NCBI GenBank assembly: GCA_963733505.1
Contig: CAVTDW010000005.1
Coordinates: 248,001-312,000 of the forward strand
Direction: 5' to 3'
DNA length: 64,000 nucleotides
Source of the DNA: JALYXV01 sp963733505
GTDB taxonomy: Bacteria > Actinomycetota > Acidimicrobiia > Acidimicrobiales > Palsa-688
Part shown: piece by piece, positions 40,993 through 49,406 of the stretch
How positions within the stretch are numbered: the stretch's first letter is position 1
Layout of the letters: each line of letters begins with the position of its first letter
Notes under the pieces: generated by a model
What the model saw: the letters and a program-made list of their open reading frames with translations, nothing else
Databases searched by the model: none
Told to the model about the DNA's origin: nothing
Made by a program: the position numbers and the translations under genes

Positions 40993-41532
40993 ATGTTGAC
41001 CGAAATCCGTGCACCTCGGGAACGAGACGACGAAGAGGGTTTCACCCTCATCGAGCTCATGGTCGTCGTGTTGATCATCGGCATCCTGCTGGCGATCGCC
41101 ATCCCGACATTCCTGGGAGCCCGTGACCGGGCCAACAACCGGTCGGCCCAGTCCAACCTGCGCAACGCCCTGACAGCTGAGAAGACGCTGTACACCGACA
41201 GCCAGATCTACACCTCGACGGGCGCCGCGGCCGGAATCTCGAGCCTCAGCGCCGTCGAGCCTTCCCTCACCTGGAACGGCGCCGTTTCGAGCACCACCGC
41301 TCGTCAGGTCGTGGCCACCACGTTCGGCAACACCACGGTTGTGGTGTTTGACAAGTCGGCCACGGGCGACTGCTGGTACATCGGCGACGTGGCGGCTCCT
41401 GGGGCCAACCCGGGTACGTACTACATGAAGGACACCGCCTGCGCCGCCCCGTCCGATCCGGGTGGAGCGACTGTCGCTGCCGGTAGCACCACCTCGAGCG
41501 TCGCCAACGCCGCTTGGGCATCGGCCTTCTAG
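40993..41532 (+). CDS. pilA: Type IV pilin, copy 3
   Basis: 179 residues, nearly the same as copy 2 apart from a two-residue deletion in the globular part (TTFGNTTVVVF against TTFGAPATTVVVF) and a few changes (GDCWYIG). Leader MLTEIRAPRERDDEEG, cleavage G|FTLIELMVVV. It has its own riboswitch and terminator. A recent duplication with module 2 is likely from the shared flanks. Confidence 0.95.
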   Translation: MLTEIRAPRERDDEEGFTLIELMVVVLIIGILLAIAIPTFLGARDRANNRSAQSNLRNALTAEKTLYTDSQIYTSTGAAAGISSLSAVEPSLTWNGAVSSTTARQVVATTFGNTTVVVFDKSATGDCWYIGDVAAPGANPGTYYMKDTACAAPSDPGGATVAAGSTTSSVANAAWASAF

Positions 41533-41603
41533 AACCTCCCTGGAGGCACTGATCTGGCTGCGGAGCCACCCCACCCTCCGAAACCCCGCAGCCTGGTAAC
41601 GAG

Positions 41604-41630
41604 CGGCCCACCGGCCTTGCCGGTGGGCCG
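41604..41630 (+). terminator. Hairpin after pilin 3
   Basis: CGGCCCACCGG pairs with CCGGTGGGCCG around CCTTG. It has the same stem as the hairpin after pilin 1. Confidence 0.65.
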
Positions 41631-41732
41631 TTCGCGTGTCCGAGGGACCGTTTCAAGCCCCGGAGTGCCGTCAACGAGAAGAACTGGACATTCCTGGTTA
41701 AGAACACCCGGCAGGCTGACGATATCTGGCCT

Positions 41733-43448
41733 GTGATTTCTAACCGCGTAAACATGCGGGGCCCTCTGATCGGACTTGACATCGGCTCGTTCGCTGTTCG
41801 AGCGGCAGAGGTCAGCAACGATGGGGGACGCCCCACCCTTCACCGCTTCGCCCAGGTGACCCTGCCACCAGGCGCCGTCTCCGACGGCGAGGTGGTCGAC
41901 GCCCAAGTGGTCAGCGCCGCCTTGAAACGGCTGTGGTCTGACGGCGGATTCTCGAGCCGCCGCGTCGTGGTGGGCGTCTCCAGTCAACGGGTGATCGTTC
42001 GCCAGGCTGACGTGACGGCCATGAGCGACGTCGAGCTGCGGTCCGCCTTGAACTTCGAGGCCCAGGAGCTGATCCCCATCCCCGTCGACGAAGCCGTGCT
42101 CGACTTCCAGGTGATCGACCCGGTCCTTCCCAACCCCGATCCCAACAGCCCGCCCAACATGCGGATCCTGTTGGCGGCCGCCCAACGGGACATGGTCAAC
42201 AAGCATCTGGCCGCCATCCGCGCCGCCGACCTCGACGTGGTGGCGGTCGACCCCATCGCCCTCGCCATGCTGCGAGCCGTGCCCGCCGCACCCGCCGGCT
42301 TCGCCGAGGCGGTCGTCTCCATCGGCGGCGATCTCACCACGATCGCCATCCGGGAGGGCAACAGCACCCGCTTCGTCCGGGTCCTGAATATCGGCGGTTC
42401 CGACCTGACCGAGGCCCTCTCCCGGGAACTGGCCCTGAACGTCCAGTCGGCCGAGGACCTGAAGCGCCGCTCGGCCAACGGTGCGCCCGTGGCCGTGGCC
42501 GCTCAGGCGCAATCGGCCCTCTCACTACGGATGGGTGGGCTGGTCGACGAGATCCGCGGTTCTCTCGACTTCTTCCTCGCCCAAACCGACACCGAGCGCG
42601 TCGGCCGCATCATTCTGACCGGAGGCGCCATCCAGACCGAGGGTCTGGTGTCGCGCCTCGAAGCGGCCCTCGGGTCGTCGGTGGAAGTGGCGAACCCCCT
42701 CGCCGCAGTCGCGGTGGGCCGCACCGGGCTGAGCGAGACCCAGCTGCGCCAGTCCGCTCCCTACATGCTCGCCCCGGTCGGGTTGGCGCTGTGGGGAACG
42801 GCGGGCGATCAGCGGCCGATCTCGCTCATGCCCAAGGAAGTCCTCGCGGCCCGGCGCCAGCGCCAGCAGGCGGGCCTCGCTGTGGTCGCCGTCGGGGCGG
42901 TCGCCGCCCTCTTGGTCGTCGTGACCGGCGTACGCGCCGTTCAGGTCAGCCAGGCCCATAGTCACGCCAAGAGCGCCGAGGCCACGGTCGCCACGCTCCA
43001 GGCCCAGAAGTCCACGTTCAACGACGTGGCTGCGGTGTACAGCCAGCTCCAGAACCGCCAGCAGCTGTACGTCACCGCCGTGGGTCACGACGTCGACTGG
43101 ATCAACCTGCTCAACCAGATCACCGCCGCCATGCCAGCCGATGTCACCATCGCAACCGTCACCGTCCAGCGTCCGCCGGTTGCTCCGGGTGGCGCGCCGA
43201 GCGGGCTGACGGCTGGGCAGTCGGTCGACGGGACGATCACCTTCCAGGCCACTGCCAAGGGCGGCCAGGAATCGGTAGCCAACTGGCTGCGCTCACTCGC
43301 CACGATCCCCGGCTTGCAGAACGCCTGGGTCGAGGGTTCGAACGAGGGCGGAGCCGGCGGACCGAAGTCTGTGACATTCAACTCCGACGCTCAGGTGACG
43401 CCTGCGGCTGAGTCCAACAGGGCGCAAACGATAGGGGGCACCAAGTGA
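41733..43448 (+). CDS. pilM: PilM-PilN fusion protein
   Basis: 571 residues. Residues about 8-350 are PilM, an actin-like ATPase (IGLDIGSFAVRAAEV, IPVDEAVLDF, VVSIGGDLTTIAI, IILTGGAIQTEGL). A membrane helix (VVAVGAVAALLVVVTGVRAV, about 385-405), a coiled coil and a PilN-like domain (VDWINLLNQITAAMPADVTI) make up the rest. In most species PilM and PilN are separate and interact through the PilN N-terminal peptide; here they are one chain spanning the membrane. Start GTG 41733 or ATG 41754. Overlaps pilO by GTGA. Confidence 0.9.
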   Translation: MISNRVNMRGPLIGLDIGSFAVRAAEVSNDGGRPTLHRFAQVTLPPGAVSDGEVVDAQVVSAALKRLWSDGGFSSRRVVVGVSSQRVIVRQADVTAMSDVELRSALNFEAQELIPIPVDEAVLDFQVIDPVLPNPDPNSPPNMRILLAAAQRDMVNKHLAAIRAADLDVVAVDPIALAMLRAVPAAPAGFAEAVVSIGGDLTTIAIREGNSTRFVRVLNIGGSDLTEALSRELALNVQSAEDLKRRSANGAPVAVAAQAQSALSLRMGGLVDEIRGSLDFFLAQTDTERVGRIILTGGAIQTEGLVSRLEAALGSSVEVANPLAAVAVGRTGLSETQLRQSAPYMLAPVGLALWGTAGDQRPISLMPKEVLAARRQRQQAGLAVVAVGAVAALLVVVTGVRAVQVSQAHSHAKSAEATVATLQAQKSTFNDVAAVYSQLQNRQQLYVTAVGHDVDWINLLNQITAAMPADVTIATVTVQRPPVAPGGAPSGLTAGQSVDGTITFQATAKGGQESVANWLRSLATIPGLQNAWVEGSNEGGAGGPKSVTFNSDAQVTPAAESNRAQTIGGTK

Positions 43449-44047
43449 ACAAGCGAGTGATCGCCATTGCGGTGGCGGCATCGGTAGTTCTCATAGGGAT
43501 CTGGTACGTCGGCGTCTTCTCGGCGCAGTCCAAGTCGGTGAAGAAGGCGCACACCCAGGAGTCGTCGGCCAAGAGCCAGGCGGACAGCCTTCGGTCCCAG
43601 ATCGCGGTTCTTCAGCGAGAGAAGGCCGATCTGCCCGCCAGCACCGCCAAGCTCACGACACTCAAGCTGGCGCTGCCCGACACCCCGGCTCTCGACAAGC
43701 TGATCGACGACATCAACGCGGCCGCGGCCGCAGCCGGTGTCGACTGGCAGACCATCACCCCGGCCAAGCCCGCCACCTACGCGGCCGGGTCGGGCCAGGC
43801 GGTTTCGGCCGGGTTCCCCGGCGGTATGCAGGCGGTGACGGTGGCCATGCAGGTGAACGGCACGTACAAGCAGATCACGGACTTCGTCGTGAAGCTGAAC
43901 GGGCTTTCGAGGCTCCTGGACGTGGGTTCGATCAACCTGTCCGGCGTCGGAGGCGCAACGAAGTCGACGGGGCAGATCACCACTCAGATCTTCTTCGTCC
44001 CGCCCGCCGTCGGGTCACCAGTCACGACCACGACCGTCGCACCCTGA
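43445..44047 (+). CDS. pilO: Type IV pilus inner-membrane protein PilO
   Basis: 200 residues. A short N-terminus, one helix (VIAIAVAASVVLIGIWYVGVF), a coiled coil (SKSVKKAHTQESSAKSQADS, then LRSQIAVLQREK) and a ferredoxin-like C-terminal domain with MQVNGTYKQITDFVVKLNGL. PilO dimerises with PilN to align the motor with the rest of the pilus machine. It ends with a Thr/Val tail. No secretin or PilP follows, as expected for an organism without a classical outer membrane. Confidence 0.88.
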   Translation: MNKRVIAIAVAASVVLIGIWYVGVFSAQSKSVKKAHTQESSAKSQADSLRSQIAVLQREKADLPASTAKLTTLKLALPDTPALDKLIDDINAAAAAAGVDWQTITPAKPATYAAGSGQAVSAGFPGGMQAVTVAMQVNGTYKQITDFVVKLNGLSRLLDVGSINLSGVGGATKSTGQITTQIFFVPPAVGSPVTTTTVAP

Positions 44048-44083
44048 TTCCACCACGACCCCGATTGGGGGGCAGCGCGGCAG

Positions 44084-44123
44084 CCGCCGGACGGTGATCG
44101 TCACGATCGCCGGCCGGCGGTTT
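44084..44123. terminator. Hairpin between convergent pilO and VOC genes
   Basis: CCGCCGG (44084-44090) pairs with CCGGCGG (44114-44120), extended inside by CGGTGATCG/CGATCGCCG with one wobble, followed by TTTCG. Confidence 0.6.
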
Positions 44124-44144
44124 CGCGTCCGGGCGGCGGCACCG

Positions 44145-44489
44145 TCAGAGGGCCGTCGGGTGACGGGGTTGGTACAACATCACCTTCAGGCCGCCCGGCA
44201 ACAGCATGTGGACCACGATGCCGAAGCCCTGGCTGGTGGGCTCACCCTCGAACTCGATCCCCTTCGCCTTCAGCTCACCGACGGTCGCCTCGATGTCGTC
44301 GCACATGAAGGTCACCTCGTGGCTGGGCGCGTCACTCGGATGGACGCCCATTTCGGCGGGCGGCAGCGAGAAGATCAGCCATCCGTGGCCGGCGTCGACG
44401 CTCGGCCACCCGAAGACGTCGCGCACGATGTCACGGAGGGCATCGGCCTCGGGCGTGTAGAGGAGGGTGTGAATACCGGTGATGGGCAA
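44145..44489 (-). CDS. VOC family protein
   Basis: 114 residues from TTG (first base 44489), which has GGAGG 7 bases upstream. ITGIHTLLYTPEADALRDIV, then FGWPSVDAGHGWLIFSLPPAEM, HEVTFMCDDIEATVGELKAKG and GGLKVMLYQPRH form a glyoxalase-like fold. His in HEVTFM and an early His are the likely metal ligands. The substrate is unknown. The frame stays open 125 codons upstream with no coding features. Confidence 0.8.
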   Translation of the reverse strand: MPITGIHTLLYTPEADALRDIVRDVFGWPSVDAGHGWLIFSLPPAEMGVHPSDAPSHEVTFMCDDIEATVGELKAKGIEFEGEPTSQGFGIVVHMLLPGGLKVMLYQPRHPTAL

Positions 44490-45002
44490 CGTTGCGCCTC
44501 CGTGCTGAGGGTTCGACGTGAGCCTAGGGTTTCCGTCGTCGCGAGCGCCGCGGGCTGGTTGGCGGGCGTCGATTTGCGAGGAGAGATCGGGGGAAAATGC
44601 TCCGCCACGCGGTCGGAGCGAGCGGTGGGCGGAGCTTGCACGACATTGGCGAGGACAGATCCCGCATCGCGGGTCGGGCTGGGAAGCCATGATCACGGCA
44701 GCGCAGTCGCGGTGAACCGCCTCTGTCCGGCACTTCTCGTATTTCGAGGTTTGGTACGGAATGGCCGCAATGCCAGGTCCGAAATCCTCCCAGAGTTCAG
44801 CGTCCTCAGGATTCTGTCGACATAGAGCCGCCTGGCCTCGACTTGGGGACTCCACGAGATGCATATGCCAACCGGTCTCGGCCGAGCGCGATGTCGATAC
44901 GATTCAGGAGGGAACTTGCAACACAACCGGGTTGATCAAGGTGCTGACCAATGTCACGGCCGGCCCTCGACGTGGCCGCCATCCGGGCGCTATTCGAGAA
45001 CC
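44490..45002. other. 513-bp divergent region, no gene recognised
   Basis: Between the VOC gene (minus) and the histidine kinase (plus). A short open frame from ATG 44951 (MSRPALDVAAIRALFENHG) resembles a protein start but soon leaves the kinase frame. It may be the true kinase N-terminus if a base is missing near 45010. Confidence 0.4.
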
Positions 45003-45983
45003 ATGGGCCCGCCCGTGACGAGGTCGATGACCGCGGTCAAGGCAGCGGAGTCGGCGAGCGGCCGCCTGCGGGGTGTGGTGGCCAAGGGCGCCACGACATC
45101 GGCCTCCTACGTCGAAGCTGCCACCGTTGCGCTGCGACGTAGCAGTGCCCGCGGGCGGGTAGCAGGTGGGGCCCGCAACCGGTTGTTCGAGCTGGAATTC
45201 GACGCCGAGATTGTCGAGATTCGCCAGCGCCTCGAGACCGCCAGGAGGCGGAACTATCATCACGAACTGGTCAACGCCTTCACGGCGGTCGAGGGCGCGG
45301 CGCTGATCATGACGCGTGAGACGTTGACCGAGTCTGACCGAGTGATGCTCAACTCGCTGCTCGGGTCGGGCCTGACACGTCTCCGGGAGCTCTTGGTGGC
45401 CGGGCCATGGGACGGCCGCGTGGCGCTGGGCGATGTGGCCAAGTCGCTGGCGCTCGAAGGGAGCTGGCAAGACCGGCTACATGTCGATGTGGTGCCCGAG
45501 GTGGTCGTGAGCGGTTCGCTCGGTGAGATCCGAGAAGCGGTCCGTCAACTCTTGGTCTACGTGATGGGCCGCACCGAGTCGGGTCCGATCGTGGTGCGCG
45601 CCCATCGCAGCGGCGAGCGGGTTGGGCTTGCGGTCGACGACCAAGGTCCAGCGTTGTCGGCCTGGGGGCGCACGGAGATCTTGGAGCCCCACCCGCCGAG
45701 GCGGCCGTGGCCCCATCCGCGACGCCACGCAGGATCGGAGTCCCAACGTGGCGCAGCCGGTGGGGTCGAAGGCGTGGTTGGCGGCTTGCGCGGTGCCGGC
45801 CGGTTGCGCCGTCTCGGTCATGATGGAGCGGTCAGGAGTGTCGGCGATGGCGGCCGTGTTGACCCCCTCGGGCCGCTGCACGTGGCCGTGCGGTTGGCCC
45901 GCGGGCAGGGCGGTGATGTGACGGTCGTCGCCCAGCCCGGCGGGGGCGAGTCGTTCCGAATCTTCTGGCCGGCGCACCCTTGA
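45003..45983 (+). CDS. Cytoplasmic sensor histidine kinase-like protein
   Basis: About 326 residues from ATG 45003 (ATG 45027 possible). A helical N-terminus leads to an H-box-like RRNYHHELVNAFTAVEGAALI and a HATPase-type C-terminus (SLGEIREAVRQLLVYVMGRT, LAVDDQGPALS, GDVTVVAQPGGGESFRIFWP). There is no membrane helix, so it senses an internal signal or a partner. The stretch between about 45690 and 45860 reads poorly for this fold and could contain compensating indels. Its stop overlaps the response-regulator start (TTGA), so the two form a pair. Confidence 0.7.
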   Translation: MGPPVTRSMTAVKAAESASGRLRGVVAKGATTSASYVEAATVALRRSSARGRVAGGARNRLFELEFDAEIVEIRQRLETARRRNYHHELVNAFTAVEGAALIMTRETLTESDRVMLNSLLGSGLTRLRELLVAGPWDGRVALGDVAKSLALEGSWQDRLHVDVVPEVVVSGSLGEIREAVRQLLVYVMGRTESGPIVVRAHRSGERVGLAVDDQGPALSAWGRTEILEPHPPRRPWPHPRRHAGSESQRGAAGGVEGVVGGLRGAGRLRRLGHDGAVRSVGDGGRVDPLGPLHVAVRLARGQGGDVTVVAQPGGGESFRIFWPAHP

Positions 45984-46687
45984 CTGAACGGCGGGCGGAC
46001 CGCCTACTGATCGTCGAGGACCATGCGTTGCTGGCCACGTCACTGGCATTCGCCCTTCGCCAACAGGGTTTGGATGTCGAGACGGTCGCCGGGCCCACGA
46101 CTGAGGCGGTCGTCGAGACCGTCCGTCGACTCGCTCCGGTCCTCGTCCTGCTCGATCTCGACCTCGGGCCGACATTGGGGTCTGGGCTCAACCTCGTCCA
46201 GCCCCTGATGGCCGCTGGTGGCCAGGTCATCATGATGACTGGGGTGGTCGAACGGGCCCGCCTGGGCGCCTGCATCGAGGCCGGTGCAGCGGGGATCGTG
46301 AGCAAGACCGCTGGTTTCGACGAACTGGTCGTAGCTGTCCGTCGAGCGGTGGCCGGCGAGGCCGTCCTGACAACGCACCAACGCCACATCTTCTTGAACG
46401 AACTCCAAGCCGGACGCCAGGCCGACGAGAAGCGACGGGCACCGTTCGCCCGGTTGAGCCCCCGGGAGCAGGCGGTACTGGCCCGGTTGGTAGGCGGCGA
46501 GCCGGCCGACACGATCGCGCACCTCTCGTACGTGTCTCTTGCCACCGTCCGGACTCAGATCCGTTCGATTCTGAGCAAACTCGGTGTGAAATCACAGCTG
46601 GAGGCGGTGGCCCTCGCCCGTCAGGCGGGTTGGCCCCAGGGCTCAACCGACTCGGGGCTTCCCGACTTTCATCACTCCTGGGCATAG
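45980..46687 (+). CDS. NarL/FixJ-type response regulator
   Basis: 235 residues from TTG 45980. Receiver: LLIVEDHALLATSLAFAL, phospho-acceptor in LVLLDLDLGP, MMTGVVE, and lysine in IVSKTAGF. LuxR-type HTH at the C-terminus (LSPREQAVLARLVGGEPADT; SLATVRTQIRSILSKLGVKS). It is the partner of the kinase just upstream. The secreted-fibre genes start about 160 bp downstream and are natural candidates for its targets; that is inference from position. Confidence 0.9.
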   Translation: MTERRADRLLIVEDHALLATSLAFALRQQGLDVETVAGPTTEAVVETVRRLAPVLVLLDLDLGPTLGSGLNLVQPLMAAGGQVIMMTGVVERARLGACIEAGAAGIVSKTAGFDELVVAVRRAVAGEAVLTTHQRHIFLNELQAGRQADEKRRAPFARLSPREQAVLARLVGGEPADTIAHLSYVSLATVRTQIRSILSKLGVKSQLEAVALARQAGWPQGSTDSGLPDFHHSWA

Positions 46688-46846
46688 CCCACCCCCCGGG
46701 GCGCGGACATTCGGAAACAGCGCCCGGACTGAGCAGATGCCGGTAGGCGCCGCGTCGCGGTTGGCTGGCCGTTGTCGAAGATCAATAGGTATTTGCATCC
46801 ACGCCTTCGGCGGCGCCGCCTCGAGTCAGTCGCCTCCGGCACCGCG

Positions 46847-47590
46847 ATGGCCCGTTTCATCAATCCTGACGATTCCGCCGTCCCCAACGATGCCGATGAT
46901 GGTAGTGAACCTCCTATCGATTGGACGTCAAACGTGCGTAAGCCTCGATTCGTCAAATCTCTTTCGACGAAGAGTCTCTTTTCGAAGAAAGTCCTTCTCT
47001 CCTTGGGTGCGCTCGGCGCGGCGGCGTCGATCGCCGGCCTTGGCACGTATGCCACATTCACCAGTACGACCTCTGCGTCCCAGACTCTTTCAAGCGGCAC
47101 GGTCGCCATCGCACTAGGCAGTGCAGGTACCGCCACCAACCGGCTGACCATCGGGGCTAGCGGCCTCGTCCCCGGCGACACCGTGCAGCGAGCCGCCGAC
47201 CTCAGCAACGCCGCCGGGAACGAGACATTGGCCTCGATCACGCTCACGACAAGTGCATCTCCGAGTTCGGTGCTGGACACAGACGCTTCGCAGGGTCTTC
47301 AAATGATCATCGAGAGGTGCTCGGTCGCGTGGAGTGAAACCGGTTCTGTCGCGCCGTTCACCTATACCTGCGGCGGCACTACCGCGGTCGTCTTGATATC
47401 CCAAGGCGTGATCGGGTCGACCCTTCCCCTCGCGGGCTTGACCGCCGTGACGCCAGGCTCAGCGAATACGGACCACCTCCGCGTTACCCTGACGCTACCG
47501 GCAACGACGAGCGACGTCTCCTTCATGGGGAAGACCTCGACCATCAGCTACGCCTTCCTCGGTACCCAGCGCACGGCCACCTCCCACTAG
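46847..47590 (+). CDS. TasA/camelysin-like secreted protein 1 (SipW-dependent signal)
   Basis: 247 residues from ATG 46847 (GTG near 46934 would give a shorter leader). The signal region KKVLLSLGALGAAASIAGLG, then TYATFTSTTSAS, is the SipW-type signal seen in TasA and CalY. The mature part is a beta-sandwich (NRLTIGASGLVPGDTVQR, then NETLASITLTTSAS and SVLDTDASQGLQMIIERCS). TasA-type proteins polymerise into biofilm fibres. A paralogue and a SipW-like peptidase follow directly. A strong terminator separates it from the second copy. Confidence 0.85.
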   Translation: MARFINPDDSAVPNDADDGSEPPIDWTSNVRKPRFVKSLSTKSLFSKKVLLSLGALGAAASIAGLGTYATFTSTTSASQTLSSGTVAIALGSAGTATNRLTIGASGLVPGDTVQRAADLSNAAGNETLASITLTTSASPSSVLDTDASQGLQMIIERCSVAWSETGSVAPFTYTCGGTTAVVLISQGVIGSTLPLAGLTAVTPGSANTDHLRVTLTLPATTSDVSFMGKTSTISYAFLGTQRTATSH

Positions 47591-47620
47591 GCCGGTTCTG
47601 AGCAGCCACCCTCGTCCATG

Positions 47621-47656
47621 ATGCCGGGCTGTCGCGTCCTCGCGACAGCCCGGCAT
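47621..47656 (+). terminator. Strong hairpin between the two TasA-like genes
   Basis: ATGCCGGGCTGTCGCG (47621-47636) pairs perfectly over 16 bp with 47641-47656 around TCCT, followed by TTCGG. Partial termination would make copy 1 more abundant than the downstream genes. Confidence 0.8.
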
Positions 47657-47691
47657 TTCGGTCCGGATTGAAAAAAGGGAGTGACTTTGAC

Positions 47692-48312
47692 GTGCGCCTG
47701 ATCCGTGCTTCCAGCAAATTGTCGTTGGTCGTGGCATCGCTAGGTACAGGCGCTGCCATCGCGGGCCTGGGGACGTACGCCCAGTTCAGAAGTACGACAT
47801 CGGCGTCGCATAGTATTGCCAGCGGCACCGTTGCCATTACGCTTGGCGCCGCCGGCGGGGCGGGTAACCGATTGACGATCAGCGCCAGCAGCATCATCCC
47901 CGGTGATGCAGTTCGTCGAGCAGTCGACTTGGCGAACGGCACGGGCAATCAGGCGTTGGCATCGATCACGCTCACCACCTCCGCCACGACCAGCTCGGTC
48001 CTGGACACCGATGCATCGTTGGGACTTCAAATGAATATCGACAGATGCCCAACGGCCTGGATTGAGGCCGGGACAGCGCCGGCGTATACCTATACCTGCA
48101 GTCCCGGTCCATCGACGGTAGTTCTGGCACCGCGCAGGGTGATCGGTTCCAATCTGGCCTTGACTAATCTCTCGGCGGTTAACGCTGGCAACACGGACCA
48201 CCTGGTGGTCACGCTGACCCTGCCAAATAACACTGCGGATACCTTCCAGGCCAAGTCATCTACCATCAGCTATGCCTTCGTCGGCACTCAGCGCGCCGCG
48301 GCCGCGCATTAA
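47692..48312 (+). CDS. TasA/camelysin-like secreted protein 2
   Basis: 206 residues from GTG 47692 (TTG 47668 possible). SipW-type signal: SLVVASLGTGAAIAGLG, TYAQFRSTTSAS. The mature part follows copy 1 closely (NRLTISASSIIPGDAVRRAV; SVLDTDASLGLQMNIDRC) and ends SSTISYAFVGTQRAAAAH, as copy 1 ends with STISYAFLGTQR. The two are paralogues, perhaps major and minor fibre subunits. Confidence 0.85.
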   Translation: MRLIRASSKLSLVVASLGTGAAIAGLGTYAQFRSTTSASHSIASGTVAITLGAAGGAGNRLTISASSIIPGDAVRRAVDLANGTGNQALASITLTTSATTSSVLDTDASLGLQMNIDRCPTAWIEAGTAPAYTYTCSPGPSTVVLAPRRVIGSNLALTNLSAVNAGNTDHLVVTLTLPNNTADTFQAKSSTISYAFVGTQRAAAAH

Positions 48313-48317
48313 CGGCA

Positions 48318-48902
48318 ATGGCGAAGGTTGGATTTATAGCGAGTGCGGCGGTTCGAGTCATTAGCCGAACGCTTAGCGCCTGTTTGTGGTTGCTGGTAGC
48401 TGCGAGTGTCGCGATCCTTCTGATCATCGGCATAGGTCCGCGCAGCGGTAGCTATCGCACGATTACGGTCCTGTCGGGCAGCATGCGCCCAGTGATCATG
48501 CCGGGCTCTGTTGTGATCGTCGTGCCGATCCCCACAAGCGAAGTACGCGTTGGTGATGTCATCACCTTCATGGCGCCGGTGGACGGAAGCCCAATGGTGA
48601 CCCATCGGGTCATCCAGATCGCGACAACTGGCACGCACCCCGTCATCCGCACCAAAGGCGATGCCAATACTGGCCCGGACCCCTGGCTGGCCCGCATGAA
48701 CGGCGACACCGCTTGGCGAGTCCGATTCAGCATCCCCGCCGCTGGATACGGGATCAACTGGCTCCGTCAACCGGCAGCCCACAAGCTCACGGTGGTTCTG
48801 ACCCCTATTCTTCTTGCCGTTGCGTTACTTGTCGGGATCTGGCGGACCCCAGGCAATGAAGCTCCGGAGTCCGACCCGATCGTGTCTGGCGCTGTGCGAT
48901 GA
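48318..48902 (+). CDS. sipW: SipW-like signal peptidase I
   Basis: 194 residues. One membrane helix near the N-terminus, the nucleophile serine in VLSGSMRPVIMPGS, and VTHRVIQI with His where the Gram-negative type has Lys; this Ser-His arrangement marks the SipW/endoplasmic-reticulum type. RTKGDANTGPDPW follows as in the family, and a C-terminal helix (VVLTPILLAVALLVGIW) anchors it. It should process the two TasA-like proteins just upstream (6 bp gap). Confidence 0.9.
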   Translation: MAKVGFIASAAVRVISRTLSACLWLLVAASVAILLIIGIGPRSGSYRTITVLSGSMRPVIMPGSVVIVVPIPTSEVRVGDVITFMAPVDGSPMVTHRVIQIATTGTHPVIRTKGDANTGPDPWLARMNGDTAWRVRFSIPAAGYGINWLRQPAAHKLTVVLTPILLAVALLVGIWRTPGNEAPESDPIVSGAVR

Positions 48903-49366
48903 GGCTCAGTCGACGTCTGCCTCCGCCGCTGGTATCAGTGTTCTTTGTGGTGGTTGCAGTCGTGAGCGCGTGGTGCGTCCCAGCACAAGCCGTATTCATG
49001 TCGCAACCGAGTCCGCCGTCCGCGTCGATCACGACCGGTACCCTGATCGGGGCCAACAGTGTCGCTGCGACCCAGCATTGCGTCTCGCTGGTCGTTTCCT
49101 CGGTATCAGTTTCTCTCACCTGGTCCGTGACATCTCCAGCGGTATCCACGTGGGCTACTGGCCTGCAAGTGTTCCGGTCGACGTCGCCTGGTTCTGGTTT
49201 TGCATCGCAAGGCAGCATATTGCCCCTGACGACCACGACCTTCAATGACACCACGGTGGCATACTCCACCACGTACTATTACGAGGTGCAGGCATCCAGG
49301 GACAACTGGCGGGCCACCTCGAACGTGTCATCGGCTACGACCAAAGGTCTGCTGTTCTGTGCGTAA
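48899..49366 (+). CDS. Small secreted fibronectin-III-like protein
   Basis: 155 residues; the start ATG overlaps the sipW stop. Signal peptide VSVFFVVVAVVSAWCVPAQA. The rest is one beta-sandwich: SVSVSLTWSVTSPA, ATGLQVFRSTSPGSGF and TTYYYEVQASRDNW follow the fibronectin type III pattern. Conserved cysteines occur near the start and end. Co-translation with sipW suggests it is part of the fibre or its anchor. Confidence 0.72.
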   Translation: MRLSRRLPPPLVSVFFVVVAVVSAWCVPAQAVFMSQPSPPSASITTGTLIGANSVAATQHCVSLVVSSVSVSLTWSVTSPAVSTWATGLQVFRSTSPGSGFASQGSILPLTTTTFNDTTVAYSTTYYYEVQASRDNWRATSNVSSATTKGLLFCA

Positions 49367-49406
49367 GTGGGGACCCACATCGGATTCTTGAACCTATTCT
49401 CGACGT

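Noticed and set aside
45622..45921. Separate gene inside the histidine kinase (plus-strand frame with QDRSPNVAQPVGSKAWL)
   Set aside because: It lies wholly inside the kinase frame, which continues to a proper HATPase end; at most it hints at compensating indels.
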